NCBI GenBank assembly: GCA_964538345.1
Contig: CAZIFF010000006.1
Coordinates: 1-32,332, forward strand
Origin: JAGOTN01 sp964538345
GTDB taxonomy: Bacteria > Patescibacteriota > Minisyncoccia > Phycocordibacterales > JAACPR01
DNA: 32,332 bases
Reading direction: 5' to 3'
Position numbers and translations under genes: made by a program. Below the pieces are notes generated by a model. That model was not told the origin of the DNA, did not search any database, and saw only the letters and a list, made by a program, of their open reading frames with translations. Positions 21,176-27,776 of this stretch are shown here, one piece after another; within the stretch, counting starts at the first letter, position 1; each line of letters begins with the position of its first letter.

Positions 21176-21433
21176 ATGTTGACGAGGATTATTTTTACAG
21201 CTTTTTTGTTTATTTCTGCTTTTGTAATGCCTTGGTGGATTACATTGCTTATCACTATTTCCGCTTCTTTCTACTTTAAAAATTTTTATGAAGCAGTTTT
21301 CATTGGATTGGTTCTAGATTCATTTTTTGGTAGTCAGGTTGTGTTCGATAACTTTTCTTACATAATCACTTTAGCTTTATTTATTTCAGTTTTGTTTATT
21401 AATCACATTAGACAGAAATTAATAATGTATTAG
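21176..21433 (+). CDS. mreD: Short MreD-like integral membrane protein (85 aa)
   Basis: An 85-aa protein that is almost entirely membrane-embedded, with about three helices (residues 3-20, 22-50 broken by a polar turn, 60-78). Sequence similarity to MreD cannot be asserted by eye, since MreD is poorly conserved and usually about 160 aa. The call rests on position between mreC and the PBP2 gene and on the membrane topology. FYEAVFIGLVLDSFFG resembles the MreD G-L-x-x-D segment. It may be a halved MreD. The start is set by the -10 box spaced 6 nt upstream. Confidence 0.65.
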   Translation: MLTRIIFTAFLFISAFVMPWWITLLITISASFYFKNFYEAVFIGLVLDSFFGSQVVFDNFSYIITLALFISVLFINHIRQKLIMY

Positions 21434-21437
21434 CAAT

Positions 21438-23147
21438 ATGGTTAAAAAAATAATTAACAAAATGAGACAAAGAAGATATTCAGGCAAAGATATTAATCCT
21501 GATGAGATATTTTTGGATTCTGAAAACTTGCCACAATTTGATCAATATCAATTTGAGGGAAGAATAGAAAAACCGATTTCTAAAAAAGCAGTTTTTGGTG
21601 TGATAGTTTTTTTTATTTTTATAATCTCTGTTTACTCTTTCAAAATTTGGTCTTTGCAAGTTGTGAAAGGGCAAGAATTTTCCGATATTAGCTCTGAGAA
21701 CACACTAAGACATACATTGGTTTTTGCTGATAGGGGTATTGTTTATGACAGATATAACAATCCACTTATTTGGAATGAGCCTTCCACTGATTTAGAGAGT
21801 TTTAGTTTAAGAAAGTATATTGATAAATCAGGATTCGGTAATTTACTTGGCTATGTAAAATATCCTAAAAAAGACTCTGCTGGTTTTTATTACACAGAAT
21901 CATTTGAGGGAATTGGTGGAGTCGAACAATATTACAATGATGTTATCTCCGGAAAAAATGGTTTGAAGATTGTTGAAACAAATGCAACTCAAGAAATTAT
22001 TGGAAACAATACAATTCAAGATCCTGTGTCTGGTGGATCTCTTGCGTTAAGTATAGATTCAGAACTTCAAGAAAAGTTTTATAAAACAATCGAAGACATT
22101 GCTAAACAAGTTGGTTTTACAGGTGGTGCTGGAATTGTTATGGATGTTAATACTGGTGAAGTTTTGACGGTAACATCTTATCCGGAATATGATTCGAATG
22201 TTTTAACTGATGGTAGTGACAAAGAAAAAATAAATTCACTTTTGAACGATTCTTCTAATAGATTTTTGAATCGTGCCACAAAAGGACTTTATACACCTGG
22301 TTCTATTATGAAGCCGTATGTTGCACTAGCTGCTTTGAATGAAGGCGTGGTGAATCAATTTAGAGAAATTGTAAGTACAGGAGAGCTTGTTGTGCCAAAT
22401 CCATACGATCCATCAAATCCATCTATTTTTACAGACTGGAAAGCTCACGGTCCTGTAAATGTACGAAGTGCATTAGCGTATTCTTCAAACATTTATTTTT
22501 ATGAAGTTGGTGGTGGATTTGCTCCAGACAATCAGCAAGGTGTAGGTATTACAAAGTTAGAAGAATATTTTAGAACTTTTGGTTTTGGTGATGATATTGA
22601 CGATTCTTTTTTGGGTGGACAATCTGGTACAATACCAAATCCAAAATGGAAAGCAGAAAATTTTGATGGTGATGAGTGGAGAGTTGGTGATACTTATTTT
22701 ACTTCTATTGGACAATACGGAGTACAAGTTACTCCTATGCAAGTTATTCGTGCAGTTTCAGCAATTGCAAATGGCGGAAAATTAATTGAACCAACATTAA
22801 AGCTTCATGACTCCGTAACAATTTTGAAAAATATTGAAAATATTTCTGATGAAAATTTTGAAATTGTGAAATCTGGAATGAGAGATGTTGTTTTGTATGG
22901 TACAGCGAAAGGTTTGAATTTACCAAACGTTGAAATTGCCGCAAAAACAGGTACCGCTGAGCTTGGTGTGAGCAAAGCAAATGTAAATTCCTGGGCAATT
23001 GGATTTTTCCCTTATCAAAATCCAAAGTACGCTTTTGCGGTTGTTTTGGAGCAAGGAAGTGGGAAGAATCTTATAGGAGGTGTGGCGGTGATGAGGCAGG
23101 TTTTGGACTGGATCAGTATATATAGACCAGAATATTTTGAAATTTAA
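21438..23147 (+). CDS. mrdA: Penicillin-binding protein 2 (elongasome transpeptidase)
   Basis: A 569-aa class B PBP with a cytoplasmic tail of about 50 residues, one membrane anchor (about 52-70, VFGVIVFFIFIISVYSF), a pedestal domain (FADRGIVYDRYNNPL) and a transpeptidase domain. Active-site motifs: SIMK with catalytic Ser289, SSN at 349-351 and KTG at 503-505. GPVNVRSALAYSSNIYFYEVGGG is typical of PBP2. It cross-links peptidoglycan during side-wall growth with RodA, MreC and MreD. The usual rodA partner is not seen downstream; greA follows instead. Four bases separate it from the mreD-like gene. Confidence 0.95.
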   Translation: MVKKIINKMRQRRYSGKDINPDEIFLDSENLPQFDQYQFEGRIEKPISKKAVFGVIVFFIFIISVYSFKIWSLQVVKGQEFSDISSENTLRHTLVFADRGIVYDRYNNPLIWNEPSTDLESFSLRKYIDKSGFGNLLGYVKYPKKDSAGFYYTESFEGIGGVEQYYNDVISGKNGLKIVETNATQEIIGNNTIQDPVSGGSLALSIDSELQEKFYKTIEDIAKQVGFTGGAGIVMDVNTGEVLTVTSYPEYDSNVLTDGSDKEKINSLLNDSSNRFLNRATKGLYTPGSIMKPYVALAALNEGVVNQFREIVSTGELVVPNPYDPSNPSIFTDWKAHGPVNVRSALAYSSNIYFYEVGGGFAPDNQQGVGITKLEEYFRTFGFGDDIDDSFLGGQSGTIPNPKWKAENFDGDEWRVGDTYFTSIGQYGVQVTPMQVIRAVSAIANGGKLIEPTLKLHDSVTILKNIENISDENFEIVKSGMRDVVLYGTAKGLNLPNVEIAAKTGTAELGVSKANVNSWAIGFFPYQNPKYAFAVVLEQGSGKNLIGGVAVMRQVLDWISIYRPEYFEI

Positions 23148-23191
23148 TTTGCCTATAAATAAGGCTTAAAACAGAAGTCTAATAAAAAAGC

Positions 23192-23219
23192 TTGACCATA
23201 AATTTAAAAAGGGTATAAA
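23192..23219 (+). promoter_or_regulatory. -35/-10 promoter of greA
   Basis: TTGACC (23192-23197) and TATAAA (23214-23219) are spaced 16 nt. A second possible -10, TAAAAT, lies at 23235-23240, 12 nt before the ATG. Confidence 0.55.
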
Positions 23220-23252
23220 TGTTCCATATTTTTATAAAATAATTTGCTTAAA

Positions 23253-23717
23253 ATGGCTCAAAAACAATATTTAACACAGCAAAAACATGAAGAATTAAAA
23301 CAAGAGTTAGAGGTTTTGATTCACCAAAGACGTAAAGAGATTGCGGAGCAACTTGAATATGCAAAATCTATGGGTGATCTTTCAGAAAATGCTGAGTATC
23401 ATGAAGCCAGAGACGCACAAGCTCAAACAGAGGCCAGAATTTCTCAAATCGAAGATTTATTGAAACATGCAGAGATTTTACATCACAAAAAAGGTGACAC
23501 TGTTGAAGCTGGTTCAAAGGTTGTGATTCAAAAAAATGGAAATAAAGATAAACAAGAATATGTTTTAGTTGGTTCAGAAGAAGCTGACATGATTGCTGGA
23601 AGACTTTCATATGATTCTCCATTAGGTTCATCTTTGCTTGGAAAAAAGAAAGGTGATGTATTTAATTTAGATACTCCCAAGGGAACTGTTGAATACAAGA
23701 TTATTTCTGTAGAATAG
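23253..23717 (+). CDS. greA: Transcription elongation factor GreA
   Basis: A 154-aa factor that enters the RNA polymerase secondary channel and stimulates cleavage of backtracked RNA. The N-terminal coiled coil spans about residues 5-72. Its tip carries the acidic pair in MGDLSENAEYHEARDAQAQTEARI (D41 and E44 in GreA numbering). The C-terminal FKBP-like domain includes GSKVVIQKNG and SPLGSSLLGKKKGD. The frame can be extended to a TTG at 23244, but I take the ATG at 23253 because MAQKQYLT is the family's usual opening. It is flanked by mrdA and lysS. The greA-lysS pairing is common in bacteria. Confidence 0.96.
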   Translation: MAQKQYLTQQKHEELKQELEVLIHQRRKEIAEQLEYAKSMGDLSENAEYHEARDAQAQTEARISQIEDLLKHAEILHHKKGDTVEAGSKVVIQKNGNKDKQEYVLVGSEEADMIAGRLSYDSPLGSSLLGKKKGDVFNLDTPKGTVEYKIISVE

Positions 23718-23719
23718 AG

Positions 23720-23725
23720 TATAAT
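23720..23725 (+). promoter_or_regulatory. -10 box of lysS (leaderless)
   Basis: A consensus TATAAT just after the greA stop ends 7 nt before the lysS ATG at 23733. Confidence 0.6.
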
Positions 23726-23732
23726 TTTTGTC

Positions 23733-25214
23733 ATGACTTCTATTGAAGATTTAAAAAAAGTTAGAGAATCAAAATTAAATATCTTAAAGGAAAAAGGAAT
23801 CAATCCATATCCTAGTGTTACTAATCGTACACATGAAATAAAAGATATTATTTTAAATTTTGAAAATCTTGAATCAAAAGGTGAATCTATTCGTGTTGTT
23901 GGTAGATTAGTTTCTCTAAGAGGACAAGGCAAAATATTCTTTGCTGACCTTTATGATGGCTCAGGAAAGTTTCAAGTAGTATTTCGTGCAGACAATAGTC
24001 CAAAATACACAGGTGCTGAATCTGTAGACGGCTTGGCACTTTTTTCTGAAGTTGTAGATATTGGAGATTTTATTGAAGTTGGAGGAAAAGTTTTTATTAC
24101 AAAATCAGGACAGCAAAGTATTGATGTTTTAGATTGGCGAATTCTCACAAAGACACTTCTTCCGATTCCGGATTCTTTTTATGGATTGAAAGATGATGAA
24201 GAAAGATATCGAAAACGATATTTGGATTTGCTTTTGGATTTAGAAAGAAAGAATTTGTTTTATAAAAAAGCGCATTTTTGGAATGTGGTGCAAAGTTTTA
24301 TGTTGGAAAATGATTTTTTGCCAGTAGAGACTCCAACACTTGAAATCACAACAGGAGGGGCAGAGGCGCGGCCTTTTAAAACTCATCATAATGATTTTGA
24401 TATCGATGTGTTTATGAGAATTTCTGTGGGGGAGCTTTGGCAAAAACGTTTGATGGCGGCTGGTTTTACAAAGACTTTTGAAATTGGGCGCGTGTTCAGA
24501 AATGAAGGAAGTAGTGCTGAACATCTTCAAGAATTCACGAATATGGAGTTCTACACAGCGTATATGAATTTAGATGAAGGGAAAAAGTTGGTGAAAGATT
24601 TATATGTAAAAATTGCACAAGAAGTTTTTGGCAAAACAGATTTTACTTGTGGTGTGCACACTTTTGATTTGGCTAATGAGTGGACAGAGATTGATTATGT
24701 ATCTCATATAAAAGAAAAAACAGGTATAGACGTGTTGAATGCGACTGAAGATGAGATGATGAAAAAATTACAAGAGCTGAATGTGAAGTTTGAAGGAAAA
24801 AATAAAGAAAGAATGACAGATTCACTTTGGAAATATTGTCGTCGTGCTATCGCTGGTCCTGCGTATTTGGTAAATCATCCAAAGATTGTGGCGCCACTTT
24901 CAAAATCTTTAGCAGGAGATGATTTCAAAACAGAAATGTTTCAAGTTATTTTAGCTGGAAGTGAGGTAGGGCGTGCGCACGCAGAGCTCAATGATCCTCA
25001 AGAGCAAATGAAGCGTTTGAATACTCAACAAGATTTAATTAAGAGTGGTGATGAAGAGGCTATGATGAAAGATGATGAGTTTGTGGAAATGCTTGAGCAT
25101 GGAATGCCACCAACTTTTGGATTTGGTTTTGGAGAAAGATTATTTGCGTTTATGGCAGGAGTTTCTGTACGTGAGGCGCAGCTGTTTCCGTTGATGAAGC
25201 CGAAGGATAATTAA
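23733..25214 (+). CDS. lysS: Lysyl-tRNA synthetase, class II
   Basis: A 493-aa class II synthetase. The N-terminal OB-fold anticodon domain (about 50-140) contains VVGRLVSLRGQGKIFFADLYDGSGKFQVV. The catalytic core has RYRKRYLDLL and a motif 1 region (VVQSFMLENDFLPVETPTLE). TTGGAEARPFKTHHNDFD follows, then motif 2 (FEIGRVFRNEGSSAEHLQEFTNMEF) and motif 3 (GFGFGERLFAFMAG). The second half differs from E. coli LysS (motif 2 reads SSAEHLQEF, not SPRHNPEF), so it belongs to a divergent branch, but the whole architecture is LysRS. A bidirectional terminator follows 8 bp after the stop. Confidence 0.93.
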   Translation: MTSIEDLKKVRESKLNILKEKGINPYPSVTNRTHEIKDIILNFENLESKGESIRVVGRLVSLRGQGKIFFADLYDGSGKFQVVFRADNSPKYTGAESVDGLALFSEVVDIGDFIEVGGKVFITKSGQQSIDVLDWRILTKTLLPIPDSFYGLKDDEERYRKRYLDLLLDLERKNLFYKKAHFWNVVQSFMLENDFLPVETPTLEITTGGAEARPFKTHHNDFDIDVFMRISVGELWQKRLMAAGFTKTFEIGRVFRNEGSSAEHLQEFTNMEFYTAYMNLDEGKKLVKDLYVKIAQEVFGKTDFTCGVHTFDLANEWTEIDYVSHIKEKTGIDVLNATEDEMMKKLQELNVKFEGKNKERMTDSLWKYCRRAIAGPAYLVNHPKIVAPLSKSLAGDDFKTEMFQVILAGSEVGRAHAELNDPQEQMKRLNTQQDLIKSGDEEAMMKDDEFVEMLEHGMPPTFGFGFGERLFAFMAGVSVREAQLFPLMKPKDN

Positions 25215-25222
25215 AAAACACG

Positions 25223-25258
25223 AAAGCCCCAACCGAAGTCGAAACTTCGTGGGGCTTT
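25223..25258. terminator. Bidirectional intrinsic terminator between lysS and the 44-aa ORF
   Basis: AAAGCCCC (25223-25230) pairs with GGGGCTTT (25251-25258) and encloses CGAAGT/ACTTCG with a CGAA tetraloop. T-rich tails lie on both sides (CTTTTTCTT on plus; CTTTCGTGTTTTTT on minus). The core 29 nt match the terminator at 7480-7508 with two differences. Confidence 0.85.
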
Positions 25259-25261
25259 TTC

Positions 25262-25396
25262 TTAGAATTTTTTTTCAACGTCTCGGAATGCACTCGAAGC
25301 TCCTTCAAAAAAGCCTTTCATGATGGCTTTTCCAAATTTCTTTGCGTTGCGAATCCAAAACATGGGATTTAAAAGGTACTTGAACATCTTAAACAT
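25262..25396 (-). CDS. Cationic small protein (44 aa)
   Basis: A 44-aa ORF beginning MFKMFKYLLNPMFWIR and ending EKKF, with many Lys/Arg and Phe/Met/Trp residues. The first 30 residues could form an amphipathic helix. Evidence for expression is strong for such a short frame. It has a near-consensus promoter with 17-nt spacing, and a purine-rich AAAGGA 8 nt before the ATG at 25396. A terminator starts within 4 bp of the stop. The family is unknown. It could be a membrane-active peptide, a type I toxin-like peptide, a secreted peptide or a small RNA/protein-binding factor. Nothing in the sequence decides. Confidence 0.6.
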   Translation of the reverse strand: MFKMFKYLLNPMFWIRNAKKFGKAIMKGFFEGASSAFRDVEKKF

Positions 25397-25432
25397 CAGA
25401 GTGGTCCTTTCTAGGTTTGTTAGATTTTCTAT

Positions 25433-25461
25433 ATTTTAATATATTAAGAATATATTGTCAA
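25433..25461 (-). promoter_or_regulatory. Near-consensus promoter of the 44-aa ORF
   Basis: On the minus strand TTGACA (25461-25456) and TAAAAT (25438-25433) are separated by exactly 17 nt. The leader of about 30 nt carries AAAGGA as ribosome-binding site. Confidence 0.7.
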
Positions 25462-25518
25462 GTGAGATTGGTAATGTAAATATATTAGGACTATTCTAAA
25501 AAACAAAAAATACAAATT

Positions 25519-25555
25519 TGAAAACCCAGACCTAAACCCAACCGTTTTAAAATTT
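25519..25555 (-). repeat. 37-bp inverted repeat, left copy (G-quadruplex-like core)
   Basis: Read on the minus strand it contains GGTTGGGTTTAGGTCTGGG between AAAAC and GTTTT. It matches 25979-26015 on the plus strand with two mismatches in 37. This copy is itself embedded in a long imperfect AT hairpin (about 25508-25563). Confidence 0.8.
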
Positions 25556-25590
25556 GTATTTTTTATTTTTTTAATTAGAAATTAGATTTA

Positions 25591-25624
25591 TAAAAGAAAA
25601 AACGCCACATGTCTAAATTGGCGT
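25591..25624 (-). terminator. Intrinsic terminator with TTTTCTTTTA tail
   Basis: On the minus strand ACGCCA (25624-25619) pairs with TGGCGT (25607-25602), followed by a T run ending TTTTCTTTTA (25591). It lies 17 bp beyond the stop of the 85-aa gene. Confidence 0.8.
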
Positions 25625-25641
25625 GCTGATCTGGAAATAGA

Positions 25642-25899
25642 TTATCGTCTTTTCAAAAAAAAAGTTCCAATGAATACACTGCAGACCATAAAAACAACGA
25701 TGTTTATGGAATACTTAAATATTACCCATATGAAATTACCTGAACTTAACCATTTTTTAATAGGTATTAAAAATTCAGGAAAATAATGGATTAATAATGG
25801 TATCAGTAAAGTCATCAGAACTGCGAAAATTGTCATCCCATAGAATGTCTCTATGTGACCCTTTTGTTTCTGTAGGGTTGAATTATCTGTTATTTTCAT
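25642..25899 (-). CDS. Small two-TM membrane protein (85 aa) inside inverted repeats
   Basis: An 85-aa protein with a polar N-terminus (MKITDNSTLQKQKGHIE), two membrane helices (about 20-43 and 56-80) and a basic end (FFLKRR). The topology suggests N-in, C-in with a short external loop containing KKWLSSG. The family is unknown. It is the only gene between two 37-bp inverted repeats (25519-25555 and 25979-26015). It ends in a terminator of the TTTTCTTTTA class. It lies just upstream of mraZ on the opposite strand. No good promoter or ribosome-binding site is obvious right before the ATG at 25899. A TTGATA-like -35 lies about 70 nt upstream. Confidence 0.65.
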   Translation of the reverse strand: MKITDNSTLQKQKGHIETFYGMTIFAVLMTLLIPLLIHYFPEFLIPIKKWLSSGNFIWVIFKYSINIVVFMVCSVFIGTFFLKRR

Positions 25900-25978
25900 C
25901 TGTGGTAGTGATAGGAGCTATGATTGTTTGATTTATGTCATTAAATCATGTCTATCTAAAATATCAAACAAAAACCAC

Positions 25979-26015
25979 AAATTTGAAAACGGTTGGGTTT
26001 AGGTTTGGGTTTTCA
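25979..26015 (+). repeat. 37-bp inverted repeat, right copy (G-quadruplex-like core)
   Basis: Contains GGTTGGGTTTAGGTTTGGG (25991-26009), four G tracts of 2-3 with short T-rich loops, between AAAAC and GTTTT. It is the inverted counterpart of 25519-25555 and lies about 20 bp before the G-rich mraZ promoter region. Confidence 0.8.
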
Positions 26016-26033
26016 TTTTATGTGGATAAACAA

Positions 26034-26088
26034 TGGGGTTAAATGTGGAGATGTGGGGTAGAATAGTATACAAGTGGGATGCGGTGGG
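26034..26088 (+). promoter_or_regulatory. mraZ promoter with probable MraZ-binding TGGG repeats
   Basis: TAGAAT (26059-26064) is the likely -10. TGGG/TGGA units lie at 26034, 26046, 26054, 26075 and 26085. The last two are spaced exactly 10 nt (GTGGGATGCGGTGGG), the arrangement bound by MraZ rings in bacteria and mollicutes. Their position at and just after the predicted transcription start implies autorepression. This is inferred from the known MraZ system. Confidence 0.65.
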
Positions 26089-26115
26089 AAATCACCAAAA
26101 AACACTTGAAAAATA

Positions 26116-26550
26116 ATGCTAATTGGCGAATTCAAACATACATTAGATGACAAAAATCGGGTTTCATTACCTTCAAAATTTCGCAAGGAGGTTGGAAAAA
26201 AAGTTATTGTCACTCATGGTTTGGATAATTGTCTGTCTCTTTATACTTTAAAAGAGTGGGAAGAGATCGCTAAAAAGTTTGGTGGATTAGGTATGGGGCA
26301 GGCAGATGTTCGAGGATTGCACAGACATTTTCTTGGAAACGCTGCTGAAATAGATGTTGATTCTGCCGGAAGAATTTTGATTCCAGAAAGTTTGAGAAAT
26401 GAAGCAGGTTTAAAAAGCAAAATTGTTTTTACTGGTCTTTATAATCGAATTGAAATCTGGAATGAAGGTTCATGGGAAGCATACAAAAAAGATATTACGA
26501 AAAATGCTGACCAAATGGCTGAAAAGCTCGGACAAATCGGAGCAATCTAA
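26116..26550 (+). CDS. mraZ: Transcriptional regulator MraZ
   Basis: A 144-aa DNA-binding protein with two SpoVT/AbrB-type half domains: IGEFKHTLDDKNRVSLPSKFRKEVG (residues about 2-26) and EIDVDSAGRILIPESLRNEAGL (about 73-94). The conserved D-x-x-x-R-x-x-x-P signature is present in both. MraZ forms octameric or dodecameric rings that bind TGGG repeats and control the dcw operon; matching repeats lie 28-40 nt upstream. It is the first gene of a division and wall cluster. Translation starts at the ATG at 26116 after a leader of about 45 nt, one of the longer leaders in the window. Confidence 0.95.
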   Translation: MLIGEFKHTLDDKNRVSLPSKFRKEVGKKVIVTHGLDNCLSLYTLKEWEEIAKKFGGLGMGQADVRGLHRHFLGNAAEIDVDSAGRILIPESLRNEAGLKSKIVFTGLYNRIEIWNEGSWEAYKKDITKNADQMAEKLGQIGAI

Positions 26551-26553
26551 TCT

Positions 26554-27444
26554 ATGAGACATATCACAGTTCTTTTACATGAAGCAGTAGCAGGTCTTTC
26601 GCCAAAATCAGGTGGCATCTATGTCGATGGCACACTTGGTGCTGGTGGACATACAGAAGAAATCTGCAAACTTGCACCTAAAAGCACAATTATCGGAATT
26701 GATGCCGATATTGATGCAATCGAAAGAGCTAAGGTTCGTCTAGCTGCCATGCCTTGCACTTTGATTACATCAAATAATTTCAACGACAAAATTTCTCAGA
26801 TTTTAGATGAAAATGAAATTGATGAAGTTGATGGTGTTGTGCTTGATTTAGGAATGAGTTCAGATCAATTAGATAGATCAGGAAGAGGATTTTCATTTCT
26901 TCGAGATGAACCTCTACAAATGACAATGGAAAGTATTTCGGCGACAAATACTTTGACCGCGGAGAAGATTGTAAATTCTTTCACAGAAGAACAATTAGCA
27001 ACAGTAATTTATGGATACGGTGAAGAAAAATATTCACGACGAATTGCTAGAGCTATTGTGGAAGCAAGAAATGAAACCCCTATAAAAACTACAGGACAAC
27101 TCGCGGACATTATCAAAAGATCAGTTCCAATGATGTATCGTCATGGAAAAACTCATCCTGCTACAAAAACTTTCCAAGCGTTAAGAATTGCTGTTAATGA
27201 TGAATTGGAGAGATTAGAAAAAACCTTAGAAGATTCTTTCAAAAGATTAAAGATAGGAGGAAGACTTTCAATTATTAGTTTCCATAGTCTTGAAGACAGA
27301 ATTGTTAAAAGATTTATGAGAGCAAAAGCATCAGAAGGACAAGGGATATTGATAAATAAAAAACCATTAATTCCGACCGAAGAAGAAATTAAATCAAATC
27401 CAAGATCACGAAGTGCAAAATTACGAATTTTAGAGAAAAAATAA
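26554..27444 (+). CDS. rsmH: 16S rRNA (cytosine(1402)-N(4))-methyltransferase
   Basis: A 296-aa SAM-dependent methyltransferase (MraW/RsmH) that modifies C1402 in the ribosomal P site. Diagnostic blocks: HITVLLHEAVAGLSP at the start, YVDGTLGAGGHTEEI (SAM loop), VDGVVLDLGMSSDQLDRSGRGFSF (catalytic region), and KTHPATKTFQALRIAVNDELERL. GGRLSIISFHSLEDRIVKRFM lies near the end. The length is normal. It begins 3 bp after mraZ, in the classical mraZ-rsmH-ftsL-ftsI order. Confidence 0.96.
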   Translation: MRHITVLLHEAVAGLSPKSGGIYVDGTLGAGGHTEEICKLAPKSTIIGIDADIDAIERAKVRLAAMPCTLITSNNFNDKISQILDENEIDEVDGVVLDLGMSSDQLDRSGRGFSFLRDEPLQMTMESISATNTLTAEKIVNSFTEEQLATVIYGYGEEKYSRRIARAIVEARNETPIKTTGQLADIIKRSVPMMYRHGKTHPATKTFQALRIAVNDELERLEKTLEDSFKRLKIGGRLSIISFHSLEDRIVKRFMRAKASEGQGILINKKPLIPTEEEIKSNPRSRSAKLRILEKK

Positions 27445-27449
27445 GTTCT

Positions 27450-27776
27450 ATGAATAATCAATATCAAACAAAAACAAAAAAACTACCATTTTCACAAACA
27501 CACTGCTTTTGGTTTTTAATTATTACTATAGCTAGTTCCATTTTATTTTATGGTTATTTTGTTCATAAGACAGTTGTAAATACTGCTGCAAGACAAGAAG
27601 CCGAAGAGATGATTACAGAAACAAGATCTGTTATTAGTCAATTAGAGCTTGATTTAATTGATACTAATAGAAATTTAACAATTGAATACGCAACAAGTTT
27701 AGGTTTATCAATGGTTGAGGATTCAATTTTTATTAAGAGAAGTCAGGGTGAAAGTTTGTCTCTAAATGAGCGATAA
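27450..27776 (+). CDS. ftsL: FtsL-like septal bitopic protein
   Basis: A 108-aa protein with a polar basic start, one membrane helix (about residues 24-42, FLIITIASSILFYGYFV) and a heptad-rich extracytoplasmic part (about 45-85, ARQEAEEMITETRSVISQLELDLIDTNRNLTIEYATSLGL). FtsL/DivIC proteins diverge strongly, so the name rests on size, topology and position between rsmH and ftsI. It would bridge the FtsQ/B complex with FtsWI at the septum. Its 3' end overlaps ftsI by 11 nt. Confidence 0.75.
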   Translation: MNNQYQTKTKKLPFSQTHCFWFLIITIASSILFYGYFVHKTVVNTAARQEAEEMITETRSVISQLELDLIDTNRNLTIEYATSLGLSMVEDSIFIKRSQGESLSLNER

